Source: an uncultured Collinsella sp.
Lineage (GTDB): Bacteria > Actinomycetota > Coriobacteriia > Coriobacteriales > Coriobacteriaceae
Assembly: GCA_905194675.1 (NCBI GenBank)
Contig: CAJJTG010000024.1
Span: 1 to 33,956 of the forward strand
Length of the DNA stretch: 33,956 nucleotides
Direction: 5' to 3'
The position numbers were made by a program, and so were the translations under genes. The notes beneath the pieces are model-generated. The model saw nothing but the letters and a program-made list of their open reading frames with translations, had not been told where the DNA came from and did not search any database. Every line of letters starts with the position of its first letter. Positions within the stretch are counted from its first letter, which is position 1. Positions 1 through 8,695 of this stretch are shown one piece after another.

Positions 1-8
1 AAAGGGCG

Positions 9-30
9 GAGGCGGGGCATGCCCCGCCTC
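9..30. terminator. GC-rich palindrome, probable terminator of a gene left of the window
   Basis: This is a perfect 22-bp palindrome, GAGGCGGGGCA followed by its complement. It folds into a strong hairpin but lacks a clear T-run, so it could be a bidirectional terminator or simply a stable stem. Confidence 0.45.
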
Positions 31-51
31 TTACACCACATCTCTGCGCGC

Positions 52-110
52 TACCACAACATTCGATGAAAATCGCGATTTTGCCAAAAAACATCGAATG
101 TTGTGATGGT
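52..110. repeat. Dispersed palindromic element A, copy 1
   Basis: Outer arms CACAACATTCGATG (55-68) and CATCGAATGTTGTG (92-105) are perfect 14-bp complements. Between them lies a second palindrome, AAAATCGCGATTTT (69-82). A close copy sits at 10136-10198 in the same orientation. The element is non-coding and resembles a REP/MITE-like dispersed repeat. Confidence 0.8.
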
Positions 111-130
111 TTGGCCCGCAAACGTCATTT

Positions 131-163
131 CCACCACAAAGGGGCCAGGCACCTTTGTGGTGG
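131..163. repeat. Dispersed palindromic element B, copy 1
   Basis: The arms CCACCACAAAGG and CCTTTGTGGTGG flank a short GC-rich centre. A near-identical copy is at 10090-10124 and a right-half copy at 1102-1124. Here B follows A; at the second locus B precedes A. Confidence 0.8.
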
Positions 164-256
164 TTTTGCTTTGAGGGGCCGCGCCCGCGCCTTGGTATAC
201 CATGCACGCCGTTCACGAATACGCCCCACACCGCCGCGCAACCCAGAAAGGCCCCC

Positions 257-1078
257 ATGGACACCACCTTCAGCCACATCAAAGCCGTGTTCTGCGATAT
301 CGACGGTACGCTGCTCACGAGCCAGCACACGGTGTCCCCGCGCACCGTGGCGGCGATCCGCGCCCTGCGCGAGCGCGGTGTGCTCTTTGGCCTGTGCACC
401 GGGCGCGACGCCCATGCAACCGAGGCCATGTACGAGCTCTGGGGCATCGAAGGCCTGGTGGACGTGCTCGTGGGCTGCGGTGGCGCCGAGGTCATCGACC
501 GCGCGCACGACATCAACGAGCTGAGCTATCCGCTGCCGGGCGAGACCATCGCGCGCATCTGCAAGCACATGGCGGACCTTCCGGCAACACCCGTCTGCCC
601 CCGAGACGGCGTGTTCCACGTGCCCGAGAGCAACGCGTGCGTCGAGCACCTGTCACGCGTCGACGGCGTGCCCTACCAGGTGGTCGATTTTGCCGAGTTC
701 TTGCGCGAGCCGCAGCCCAAGGTGATGTTTACCATGGCGCCCGAGGTAATGCCGCGGGTGATTGAGCGGGCGTCGACGTTTGCCGATAACACTGTTAAGG
801 CGGCGGCTCTGCAAACCACGCAGCGGCTCTACGAGTTCATGGATCCGCGCGTGTCCAAGACGCGCGGCCTTGGGCGCGTGGCGGAGCTCAACGACATGGA
901 GCTCCAGAACATCTGCGTGTTTGGCGATGCGGACAACGACACCTGCATGGTGGCTGACGCCGGCGTTGGCGTGGCCATGGCAAACGGCAGCGCCGCCACC
1001 CGCGCCGCCGCCGATTTTGTAACCGTCAGCAACGACGAAGACGGCATTGCGATCTTTGTCGAGGAACATCTGCTGTAG
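257..1078 (+). CDS. HAD-superfamily (Cof-like) sugar-phosphate phosphatase
   Basis: This 273-aa protein is a haloacid dehalogenase phosphatase of the Cof/YidA type, a group that dephosphorylates sugar phosphates and similar metabolites in the cytoplasm. Motif I is DIDGT with nucleophile Asp14 and acid/base Asp16. A conserved Lys lies at about 201, and the Mg-binding motif IV reads GDADND at 223-228, followed by the family-typical stretch GVGVAMANGS. The size fits the family. I chose the ATG at 257 because AGAAAGG precedes it and the similarity begins there; the frame stays open upstream through element B, but that extension is not protein-like. The gene stands alone between dispersed repeats. 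The exact substrate cannot be read from sequence. Confidence 0.9.
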   Translation: MDTTFSHIKAVFCDIDGTLLTSQHTVSPRTVAAIRALRERGVLFGLCTGRDAHATEAMYELWGIEGLVDVLVGCGGAEVIDRAHDINELSYPLPGETIARICKHMADLPATPVCPRDGVFHVPESNACVEHLSRVDGVPYQVVDFAEFLREPQPKVMFTMAPEVMPRVIERASTFADNTVKAAALQTTQRLYEFMDPRVSKTRGLGRVAELNDMELQNICVFGDADNDTCMVADAGVGVAMANGSAATRAAADFVTVSNDEDGIAIFVEEHLL

Positions 1079-1081
1079 CGC

Positions 1082-1097
1082 CGGGGGAGAACCCCCG
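1082..1097 (+). terminator. Short GC hairpin after the HAD gene
   Basis: CGGGGG-AGAA-CCCCCG forms a 6-bp stem with a tetraloop four bases after the stop codon. There is no T-run, so termination activity is uncertain. Confidence 0.4.
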
Positions 1098-1101
1098 CAA
1101 T

Positions 1102-1124
1102 GGGGACAGGCGCCTTTGTGGTGG
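1102..1124 (+). repeat. Right-half copy of element B
   Basis: The segment matches the centre and right arm of element B with one difference (GGCGCC for GGCACC). The left arm is missing, so it is a decayed or partial copy. Confidence 0.6.
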
Positions 1125-1487
1125 CCTCAGGCGATTTGGGCGAATTGATGCCTAAAATCTGCGCGATAATTCAAATATAGTTGTCTGAACATCATGCCTC
1201 TAACCACCGGTGGGTTAAAGATATTCTCATCAGTTTGGTAGGATATTCCTTCCGGTTAATAATCTACCGTTCACGGTCGATTTTCGACCGTTCACAGGAT
1301 GTTTGCTCTTGAGCAAAAGGTTGTGCAAATAAATAAAATGCTATTAAAAAACTGATAACTAACTTAATTACCAGTAGAAACAGATATTTTATAGCGAATA
1401 AACGAAGGCAAATCTAAACAATTGTCAAGAGAATTAAGAACTTGCACAAAAATGTCGGTTTTGCTGCTCAGATGTTTAAACAATCGT
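1125..1487 (+). other. AT-rich non-coding region upstream of the pilus locus
   Basis: I see no gene here. From about 1140 the base composition falls well below that of every neighbouring gene, with runs such as AAATAAATAAAATG. The region marks the left edge of the pilus locus and probably carries its control sequences. The one clear structure is the repeat pair at 1266-1295. Confidence 0.7.
1266..1295. promoter_or_regulatory. Paired ACCGTTCAC sites, candidate regulator-binding region
   Basis: ACCGTTCAC occurs at 1266-1274 and again at 1287-1295. The copies are 21 bp apart, about two helical turns, so both would lie on the same DNA face. Between and overlapping them is an inverted repeat, CGGTCGA-TTT-TCGACCG (1274-1290). 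This arrangement is typical of a cooperative transcription-factor site, but no factor can be named. Confidence 0.45.
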
Positions 1488-1493
1488 TATAAT
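1488..1493 (+). promoter_or_regulatory. Consensus -10 box for the adhesin/pilin operon
   Basis: TATAAT lies 89 bp before the adhesin start. The hexamer 17 bp upstream (TGCTCA) is a poor -35, which would suit an activator-dependent promoter. Confidence 0.45.
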
Positions 1494-1582
1494 TGCATCA
1501 CTTAGCGAGCGCAATTACAGATTGCGCAGATACGTTTGATAGGGAAAGAGCAAGATCGCGGTCTCTTGGGGAGGAGACATCG

Positions 1583-4500
1583 ATGAAAGCGAATTCGGAC
1601 AAATCTAAGCAGAGTAATAAAGCGACGCGCCGTGTACTGGCAGGCGTTTTGTGCGGAGCCTCCGTTTTGAGCCTGGTACTGTCGCTCGTCATGCCCCCGA
1701 TCTCGCAGGCCATTGCCAACGATGCCCAGACGGTTTCTACCGAGGAAACTGTGATGGGGAGGGGTTCCTCAAGTGAGTCTACTGGTATAGACAACAGTAC
1801 TAACGGGGATGCCGGCACAGACGCCGAAAACCAGAACAGCGACGATGCTGCGAGCGACGACGACGCTCGGCCGGAGGAGCAGTCCAAGGACGAGTCGCAG
1901 GCGGAAGATAATGATGCGATGGATGTTAACGTTGTCGCGTCAGCCGAGGAGGCTGCAGAGAGCGAAGAGACAACCACAGCTATTACTAACATTACTAACG
2001 CCGATGATTTGTCAGCTAAGCTTCAAGGCGTTGGGGAAAACCAAACTGCCCGCTTCGAGCTCACAGCTGATATTGACTATGCTGGTGAAATCAAACTTGA
2101 GAAGAGCGGCAGCAATATAACGCTGAACTTAAACGGTCATAAGATCAAGTGCTTGAACACCGACAAGCCGTTATTTGATGTTGCTAACGGCGCAACACTT
2201 ACAATTAAGGACGAAATTAAGGACTCCGCGCCGGTGACTGAGACGGTCAACGATGTCCAACAGCTGACTGATCAGGGGCAGAAGCTGGATCCCAATAATT
2301 ATGGCAAGAAAGTCGAGCTAAATTACGTTGGTGGCATTCCGTCTAATCTTACCTACTACGTGACCAAATCGACTCCGAGTGGTACAGGGACAATCGAGAC
2401 GCTTGTCAGACATAACGTCGATATTAAGGGCGCCATCGTGGCGTGCGACGGCAACGCAAATCTAAAGCTCATCAATCTGTATAACAACAACGGCAAGGGT
2501 GGCACGTTTAACCTTGTGAGCGGCGTGATCACGCAAAAACAAGGCAGCAGCGTTAGCAGCTTGGTCTATGCCGAGAACGGCTCTACCGTCAACATGCGCG
2601 GCGGCTATGTGTGTGGAGCTTCTGGCTCGGGTGCGGGCGGCGGAATTGAAATACACGGTAATTCGACCCTCGAGGTTTCCGGTGGCGTAATTGCCGGCAA
2701 CAGTGCTCCTAGTGGCGGTGGTGTGTATGCTAAAGACTCCACGGTCAACATAACTAATGGCGTAATCTCCGGCAACAGCACGCTTGCTACTGGTGTTGGT
2801 TTCGGCGGCGGCATCATGGCCGAAGGCGGCAGCGTTACTGTTTCTGGTGGCTACATTACTAACAATAAATATGCCAATTACTGTGGTAACGATGGTAATG
2901 GCGATCATGGCGGTGCTGGACTTGCCGCTAAAAACGGTACTCATGTCACCATTTCGGGCGGCCAGATCACGGGCAACTATTCTGAGGAAGCCGGCGGCGG
3001 CGTCTATGTGACCGACATCGAACACCAAGGGGCGAGCTCGCGCAAGACAATGGCATGGCTCAACATTACGGGGGGAACTATTGCCTCTAACGTGAGTTTT
3101 CGCTCTGAGGGTGCCGGCATTCGCGTGGGCCAGATGGTTGACGCGATGATAAAAGGAGCGTCAAATTCAAATCCAGTCTATATCACTAATAACCACTGCA
3201 TGTCTCGCTTTGACTGGGGTGGAGGCGGCATCTTCGTCCAGGGCGATTCTAAGGTCGCGTCTAATGCTGGTAGGCTATTTGTCTATAACTCCTATATAAG
3301 CAGCAATGAGGCCGGTGGCTACGGTGGCGGCGTTGCGGTTTGCCCGACGGGTAAGACTTTGGTGACAGGCACCGACGGCACGGCGATTTTCGGTAATACT
3401 TCTGCCGGAAATGAGCAAAACGCGAACGATTACGAATCCGTGAGTAATACAGGCAATAACGGCACCCCCCATCTTTCCGGCGGTGGTCACGGTAAGGACC
3501 AGGACTCCGACGCCTACAATGCCGAAGTGTTTCGCAAAAACGGCCACGCGGACTTCTTCCTTGCGGCGGAGGGTCATACGACTCCGATCGCGGCGGTGAT
3601 TGGCAAAATGCTTGGCGGCGGCGATGCTAAGTATCGGGGAAGCTTAGAGCTTCAGAAAGCCATTACTATCCCCGCTAACGGTGGCGTGCAGGTATATAAC
3701 AGCATCGGCCTGAGTTCGGATGTTAAGGCTCAAGACCCCGAGGCGATCAATGCGCGAAAGGCTGCGCTAGAGGCGGGCGCGACGTTTATCACGGGCAATT
3801 ATTCCTGGAACCATGGCGGCGGCATCATGTCGAACGGCGACCTGTACATGGGCGCGCCTGAGGACACGTATGTCTATCCGAGCCTCAAGCTCAAGGCGAC
3901 CAAGAAGCTGGAAGGCCGCAAGCTCAATGATGGGGAGTTCTCCTTTACGGTGTATCGCAAGGATTCAGACGACCCTTTGGCTGGCACGACAGCTGGCACG
4001 ACATTCAATCGCGACGTTTGCACCGAGGTTGGAACAGCAGCAAATGATGCAGAAGGCAGCATTACGTTTGACCTTGGTGAACAATTCGCATCGAGTGGCG
4101 CGGGTACCGAAATCACATACTACTTGGTCGAAGATCCCGGTGGTGATTCTGGCATCACGTACGACTCCAGCGTGTATAAGATTGTGGTGACGGCCGAAGA
4201 TACCAAGACCTTGCTCATGTCTGTTCCGAGTAAAGAAAACTCAAGCCAACTGAAGGATCTTTACATCCATAACTACACGATTAAAAACGTCGGTGTAACC
4301 AAGTACGAATTCCGCGAGTCGTCTGGGAAGTGGGAGAACGTAAAAGCGAGGAGCAAGGTGCAGAAGAGTGGAGACTATTATCCAATTATCTGTGAGGGTG
4401 ACTCCACGACTTTCACTAACAAGTTCACTCCGTACGACTCGAAGGGCTCCTGGACGCCTATGGCGACTAAGGTCGTTGAGGGTGGCGAGATGAAGGAGTT

Positions 4501-5032
4501 CACGCTCCAGCTTGCGACCGACACAGATTTTACGGATATCGTTAGCAGCAAGTCCACCACTGCCGACGGCGACAAGTCCCAGACCCTGAGCTTCGACAAG
4601 ATTGATTACAAACTCGATCAACTCGACCAGCTCGCGTCTGGCCCCACTGGCCGTGGTGCTTCCAAGACCTTCACGTACTACGTGCGCGAGAAAGACGACG
4701 GTTCGCTGTTCTCGCACTATACGTACGACAAGTCGGTCTATCAGATTACGGTTAACGCGACTGACGACTCTAACCACCATATCGACGTCACTGCGACCTA
4801 CAAGCAGATTCAGGATCGTGATGGCAATGAAGTGACCACTGACACGCCCCACGACCTCACCGGCAAGTCCACTCCCACCTTCACCAACACCTACTCCACC
4901 TCTTTGCCCCTTTCTGGTATGTCGGGCGTCACTCTGACGTACCTTGCCGGCGCGGCGATGCTTTGCGTCGCTGCGGCCTGGATGCACGTTCGTCGCAAGG
5001 CGAGCGCGAGGGGAGGTGAGCGTCGTGAATAA
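1583..5032 (+). CDS. Large LPxTG-type surface adhesin / probable tip pilin with beta-helix and isopeptide domains
   Basis: This 1149-aa cell-wall protein has five visible parts. A signal peptide ends near residue 45. A very acidic, low-complexity linker spans about 46-130. A long Gly-rich repeat region follows (recurrent GGG(I/V), ITNN and SGGxI patterns, roughly 270-790), as in right-handed parallel beta-helix adhesins. Next come two or more Spy0128/FctA-like pilin domains (about 767-880 and 965-1095) with the family pattern YYLVED...ITYDSSVY and YYVREK...YTYDKSVY. The sorting signal is LPLSG (1108-1112), a hydrophobic stretch and a basic tail. The start at 1583 follows GGGGAGGAG; the upstream in-frame stretch looks non-coding. 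The gene overlaps the next pilin by 8 bases, so the two are translationally coupled. As the largest and first subunit it is probably the adhesive tip, which is an inference from size and order. Confidence 0.88.
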   Translation: MKANSDKSKQSNKATRRVLAGVLCGASVLSLVLSLVMPPISQAIANDAQTVSTEETVMGRGSSSESTGIDNSTNGDAGTDAENQNSDDAASDDDARPEEQSKDESQAEDNDAMDVNVVASAEEAAESEETTTAITNITNADDLSAKLQGVGENQTARFELTADIDYAGEIKLEKSGSNITLNLNGHKIKCLNTDKPLFDVANGATLTIKDEIKDSAPVTETVNDVQQLTDQGQKLDPNNYGKKVELNYVGGIPSNLTYYVTKSTPSGTGTIETLVRHNVDIKGAIVACDGNANLKLINLYNNNGKGGTFNLVSGVITQKQGSSVSSLVYAENGSTVNMRGGYVCGASGSGAGGGIEIHGNSTLEVSGGVIAGNSAPSGGGVYAKDSTVNITNGVISGNSTLATGVGFGGGIMAEGGSVTVSGGYITNNKYANYCGNDGNGDHGGAGLAAKNGTHVTISGGQITGNYSEEAGGGVYVTDIEHQGASSRKTMAWLNITGGTIASNVSFRSEGAGIRVGQMVDAMIKGASNSNPVYITNNHCMSRFDWGGGGIFVQGDSKVASNAGRLFVYNSYISSNEAGGYGGGVAVCPTGKTLVTGTDGTAIFGNTSAGNEQNANDYESVSNTGNNGTPHLSGGGHGKDQDSDAYNAEVFRKNGHADFFLAAEGHTTPIAAVIGKMLGGGDAKYRGSLELQKAITIPANGGVQVYNSIGLSSDVKAQDPEAINARKAALEAGATFITGNYSWNHGGGIMSNGDLYMGAPEDTYVYPSLKLKATKKLEGRKLNDGEFSFTVYRKDSDDPLAGTTAGTTFNRDVCTEVGTAANDAEGSITFDLGEQFASSGAGTEITYYLVEDPGGDSGITYDSSVYKIVVTAEDTKTLLMSVPSKENSSQLKDLYIHNYTIKNVGVTKYEFRESSGKWENVKARSKVQKSGDYYPIICEGDSTTFTNKFTPYDSKGSWTPMATKVVEGGEMKEFTLQLATDTDFTDIVSSKSTTADGDKSQTLSFDKIDYKLDQLDQLASGPTGRGASKTFTYYVREKDDGSLFSHYTYDKSVYQITVNATDDSNHHIDVTATYKQIQDRDGNEVTTDTPHDLTGKSTPTFTNTYSTSLPLSGMSGVTLTYLAGAAMLCVAAAWMHVRRKASARGGERRE

Positions 5033-6680
5033 GAAAGTTTGCTCCTTCCCGATCTTGTTTGCGCTGCTTGCCCTCCTGATCGGCACCTGCGCGGTTGTGT
5101 TCCCCGCATCCGCGCAGGCCGCGCCGACCTCGACCGGTTCCATCACGGTGAGCGGCACCGTGGCGAGTAGCTACGACGCCTACGAGATCTTTAGCGCCAA
5201 TGTCGTCGACGGCGACAGCGACGCCAAGACCTTCACCGACCTTGCCTGGGCAAGCGACGCCGTGCGCGACGCCGCACTGCCTGTGCTGCACAGCGCCGGC
5301 ATGCCAAATTCCCAGATCACCGCGCAGGAAGCTGCCGAGTGGCTCAACACCGATTCCCACCTTACGAGCGCGCTGAGCGCACAGCTCGCTCGTTCCCTCC
5401 AGAGCTCTGGCGCCGTGTCCGTGGCCCTTAACGCGGGCACGACGGCCGAGCTGCCCTGCGGCTACTGGATCATCGTCGCCAAAGACGACGCCATCTCGCA
5501 GAACGAGGCCGTCACCGCGCCGGTCATGGTCCTGGTCGGCGGCAGCGCCGTCACCGTCAAGCCCAAGGCCGCGACCCCCAAGGTCGCCAAGCACGTGCTG
5601 GAGGACGGCACCGCTGCCTGGCAGAAGGCCGCCGACGCCACGGTCGCAGACGACCTGTACTGGCGCCTCTCGGCCACGGTCCCGGCGGGGCTCACCGCCT
5701 ACGACACCTACGCGGTGCAGTTCGTCGACACCATGAGCGCGGGGCTCGACCCCTCCAAGGTCGCCGCGAGCATGCGCGTGTATGTGGCGGCGGGGGCGGA
5801 CGGCGGCCTCGACGCCGTCGCCACCGGCAAGGACGGGCGCGCCGGCACCAAGGCCGCGAAGGGCTGGACCGACATCACGGCCCAGTGCACCACCGAGGTG
5901 GCCGCGGACGGGACCTTCACCGTGCGCACCGGCGACCTGATCGCCGCGCTCGGCGGGGCCGACGCCTTCGCCGCGGGCGCCCGCGTGGTCGCCGTGTACG
6001 ACGCGCCGCTCGCCGGCGGCTGCAACCACGGCATCGCGAAGGGCAACCCCAACGAGGTCTACCTGCGCTACCCGCGCTCTCCCTTTGCCGACCAGTCCGG
6101 CGACGCCGGCTTCACCCGCACGCCGAGCGACGACGCGTGCGCCTACACCTGGGACCTCGCGCTCACCAAGCGCGGCAGCGACGGCGACAAGCCGCTGCCC
6201 GGGGCGGTTCTGAGCATCGCCGACGACCGCGGTCGTACGCTAGCGGCCGACGGCACGTGGGATGCGGAGGGCAAGGCCACCGTCACCACGGGCGAGGACG
6301 GCCGTGTGACCGTCTCGGGCGTGGACTCGGGCAAGCTGGAGGTCCGCGAGCTCAAGGCGCCCAAGGGCTACACCGCCTTTGAGGGCACGCGCTCCGTGAC
6401 GGTCAAGGCTGAGGGCCTGGACGTCGACCAGGTGGCGGCCGCCAAGCCTAAGGTGACCGTATCGGCCGAAAGCCCTCTGCGAGTTGATGCCGCCGATGCC
6501 GGGAAGGGTTTAGTCGAGTTGTCGGTGCTTAACACCCCAAGTAACGAAGTGAGTCGAGGCTTTATGCCCTCGACGGGAGATAGAACGTTGGTGTTGGTAA
6601 CGGCTTTGGCCGTCATCGGAGTAGTGGCTATTGTCGTCGCGCTCGTCATCAAGCGGGGAGGAGGTCGCCATGATAAATAA
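5025..6680 (+). CDS. Isopeptide-forming shaft-type pilin, MPSTG sorting signal
   Basis: This 551-aa fimbrial backbone protein is of the SpaA/FimA class. It starts at a GTG eight bases after GGGGAGG, inside the end of the adhesin gene. A signal peptide (NKKVCSFPILFALLALL..., cleaved after ASAQA) is followed by an N-terminal domain ending in VTVKPK (176-181), the likely pilin-motif lysine region. A middle domain carries the FimA-type pattern GNPNEVYLRY. A Cna-B-like domain has an E-box, LEVRELKAPKGY, with Glu442. The sorting motif is MPSTG (514-518), then a membrane helix and basic tail; Met for Leu is a departure from LPxTG. Base composition is uneven: about 5500-6450 is extremely GC-rich, while the last 150 bases are close to balanced. 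Paralogous to the protein at 6801-8594. Confidence 0.9.
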   Translation: MNKKVCSFPILFALLALLIGTCAVVFPASAQAAPTSTGSITVSGTVASSYDAYEIFSANVVDGDSDAKTFTDLAWASDAVRDAALPVLHSAGMPNSQITAQEAAEWLNTDSHLTSALSAQLARSLQSSGAVSVALNAGTTAELPCGYWIIVAKDDAISQNEAVTAPVMVLVGGSAVTVKPKAATPKVAKHVLEDGTAAWQKAADATVADDLYWRLSATVPAGLTAYDTYAVQFVDTMSAGLDPSKVAASMRVYVAAGADGGLDAVATGKDGRAGTKAAKGWTDITAQCTTEVAADGTFTVRTGDLIAALGGADAFAAGARVVAVYDAPLAGGCNHGIAKGNPNEVYLRYPRSPFADQSGDAGFTRTPSDDACAYTWDLALTKRGSDGDKPLPGAVLSIADDRGRTLAADGTWDAEGKATVTTGEDGRVTVSGVDSGKLEVRELKAPKGYTAFEGTRSVTVKAEGLDVDQVAAAKPKVTVSAESPLRVDAADAGKGLVELSVLNTPSNEVSRGFMPSTGDRTLVLVTALAVIGVVAIVVALVIKRGGGRHDK

Positions 6681-6726
6681 TTGTCCCCCCCCCTGCTCAA
6701 TGGCGTACTGCCTCCGTAGCGATTAG
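6670..6726 (+). pseudogene. Truncated or phase-variable gene start with a C9 tract
   Basis: An ideal ribosome site, GGGGAGGAGG (6655-6664), stands five bases before an ATG at 6670 that overlaps the end of the preceding pilin gene. This is the same arrangement that starts that pilin inside the adhesin gene. The frame runs only 18 codons (MINNCPPPCSM...) to TAG. Codons 6-8 are a run of nine C (6685-6693). One fewer C would give 28 codons, ending at a TGA in the TTTTGGTGATGACG stretch. No tract length joins it to the next pilin. I read it as the remaining 5' end of a gene lost by deletion, or a contingency-type leader. Confidence 0.45.
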
Positions 6727-6800
6727 AGCGCAGGGAAATGAGCCTGCTGACTTTTGGTGATGACGAGAATTAAAGCAACCTCCAAGAAAGAGGTCCCAAC

Positions 6801-8594
6801 ATGAAAACAACTAAGAACATCGCACGCCTGGCAGTAACCGCCGGCCTCACCACAGCCCTGAGCTTCGGCGGAGTGATGGCGCCGGTGACCATGGCGTTTG
6901 CCGAGGGAACGGGGTCGACCGTCACGTTCGAGGACGCCGATTACGCTGCGTTCACGACCTATAAGGGTATCCAGATCTTCAAGGCAAAGGTCACGATGAC
7001 CGGTGGGAATACGACGGTGAGTAGCATCGAATGGGCCAGCTCCGAAGCCCAAACTGCTGTCGTAAACGCCATCAAGACAAAGGATGCATCCTACGATAGC
7101 GAGAACGCACAGGATGCTGCCGATTGGCTTAGCACCAAATCTGAAGTTACCGGGACCGATTCGAAGGTTGCTAGCGACAACGTTCTCAGTCTAATCGCCG
7201 ATGGCCTGAAGAGCAGCACCGCCTGGGAGGTGACGAGCGAGGGCAGTGCATCCCTTTCCGGACTCGGCGCCGGCTACTGGCTCTTCCTCACCGCTACTCC
7301 CGGTAAGCCTGCTGACAAGTCGACCGATGTGTTCACCTCTCCCGTCTACGCCGTGATCGACGGCGTGAACGCGACGACCGTTACGCCAAAGAAGGGCGTG
7401 CCCACTGTCGAGAAGAAGGTCCTCGACGATGCCGACGCCGCCGATGCCACCGACATCAAGGGCTCCAACAAATGGAATGATGTCGCCGATTCCCAGATCG
7501 GCCAGGAAGTTAACTACAAGCTGACCGGCACGATCGCCAGCAACTACGCTACCTTTGGCACGTATGCTTACAAGTTCACCGACGGGCTTTCCAATGGCCT
7601 TGACTATGTCAAAGGCTCGGTTAAGGTGTACGCGCTGAACGGCGAGACTTACAGCGAGATTGAGTCGAGCAATTATACCGTGACGGATGCTGATGCTAGC
7701 AACAACAACACGCTGACGGTCGAGTTCAAGACCGGAGACGGCAAGAAGGGCCTCAAGGACGTCGCGAGCGTGACCGCCGACACCAAGATCGTTGTCTTCT
7801 ACAAGGCAAAGCTCAACGGCAACGCCGTGATCGGCAACGCAGCCGACGGCAACAAGCGCGGCAACCCCAACACCGTCAAGCTCGAGTACTCCAACAACCC
7901 GTATGCCGAGGACACGGGCGAGACGATCGAGGATACCGTCGCCGACTTCGCTTTCAGGCTCAACCTCAACAAGGTCGACCAGGGCACCGAGAAGGGCCTT
8001 GCGGGCGCCGTCTTCACCATCCAGTCCGCTGATGCGAACACTCAAGACCAGTATATCGCCTCGAAGGACGACTCCACCGCGGGCGTCGTCGCGGGCCAGC
8101 TCGTGACCGTTGCCGGCACCACCAGCCTTCCCGGTTACGTGAAGTTCACGTCTGGCGATAATGGCCAGATTGCCGTGAAAGGTCTCGATGAAGGCTCCTA
8201 CAAGGTGACCGAGGTCCAGGCTCCCAATGAGAATTACACCAAGGCCAACCCCTTCACTTTCACCATCACCGCGACGTATGATGACGCGAGCATGAAGGTG
8301 ACGGGCCTCACGGCGGCGGTTTCCAAGGCCGACGAGGGCCGCACCGACATCGCCTTCGGTAAGCTCGACGGCAATGACGGAGACAATAAGCTGACCGGTA
8401 CGGATGGCACCGGCACCAACGCCGCCACCGGTGAGATCACCATCAACGTCGGCAACACCAAGTCCGTCGGCCTCCCGCTGACCGGTCTTAACGGCGTGAC
8501 CTTCACTTGGATTGCTGGTGGCGCGGTGCTGTGCATCGGCGTGGCGCACCTCATCCGCAGCCGTAAGCAGGTCGAGGAGACCGAGCAGGAGTAA
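6801..8594 (+). CDS. Isopeptide-forming shaft-type pilin, LPLTG sorting signal
   Basis: This 597-aa fimbrial backbone protein has a signal peptide cleaved near MAFA-EG. Its N-terminal domain ends in VTPKK (194-198), which holds the candidate pilin lysine that sortase would join to the next subunit. A central domain carries GNPNTVKLEYSNNPY, matching the equivalent stretch of the preceding pilin. A Cna-B/SpaA-like domain includes the E-box YKVTEVQAPNENY with Glu471. The sorting motif is LPLTG (558-562), followed by a hydrophobic helix and a charged tail. AGAAAGAGG precedes the ATG. A strong terminator follows 100 bases downstream. Moderate, even GC contrasts with the paralogue just upstream. 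It is probably a major shaft subunit; which of the two paralogues dominates cannot be told from sequence. Confidence 0.92.
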   Translation: MKTTKNIARLAVTAGLTTALSFGGVMAPVTMAFAEGTGSTVTFEDADYAAFTTYKGIQIFKAKVTMTGGNTTVSSIEWASSEAQTAVVNAIKTKDASYDSENAQDAADWLSTKSEVTGTDSKVASDNVLSLIADGLKSSTAWEVTSEGSASLSGLGAGYWLFLTATPGKPADKSTDVFTSPVYAVIDGVNATTVTPKKGVPTVEKKVLDDADAADATDIKGSNKWNDVADSQIGQEVNYKLTGTIASNYATFGTYAYKFTDGLSNGLDYVKGSVKVYALNGETYSEIESSNYTVTDADASNNNTLTVEFKTGDGKKGLKDVASVTADTKIVVFYKAKLNGNAVIGNAADGNKRGNPNTVKLEYSNNPYAEDTGETIEDTVADFAFRLNLNKVDQGTEKGLAGAVFTIQSADANTQDQYIASKDDSTAGVVAGQLVTVAGTTSLPGYVKFTSGDNGQIAVKGLDEGSYKVTEVQAPNENYTKANPFTFTITATYDDASMKVTGLTAAVSKADEGRTDIAFGKLDGNDGDNKLTGTDGTGTNAATGEITINVGNTKSVGLPLTGLNGVTFTWIAGGAVLCIGVAHLIRSRKQVEETEQE

Positions 8595-8695
8595 CGCTCG
8601 CTTACCCATCCCTTTGGCAGGTGGGATGTGATGGCCATGAGACTTGCGGACACTTTTCTCGTCCATCCACGTTCTTGCTTTGCCATTCTCTTTTC

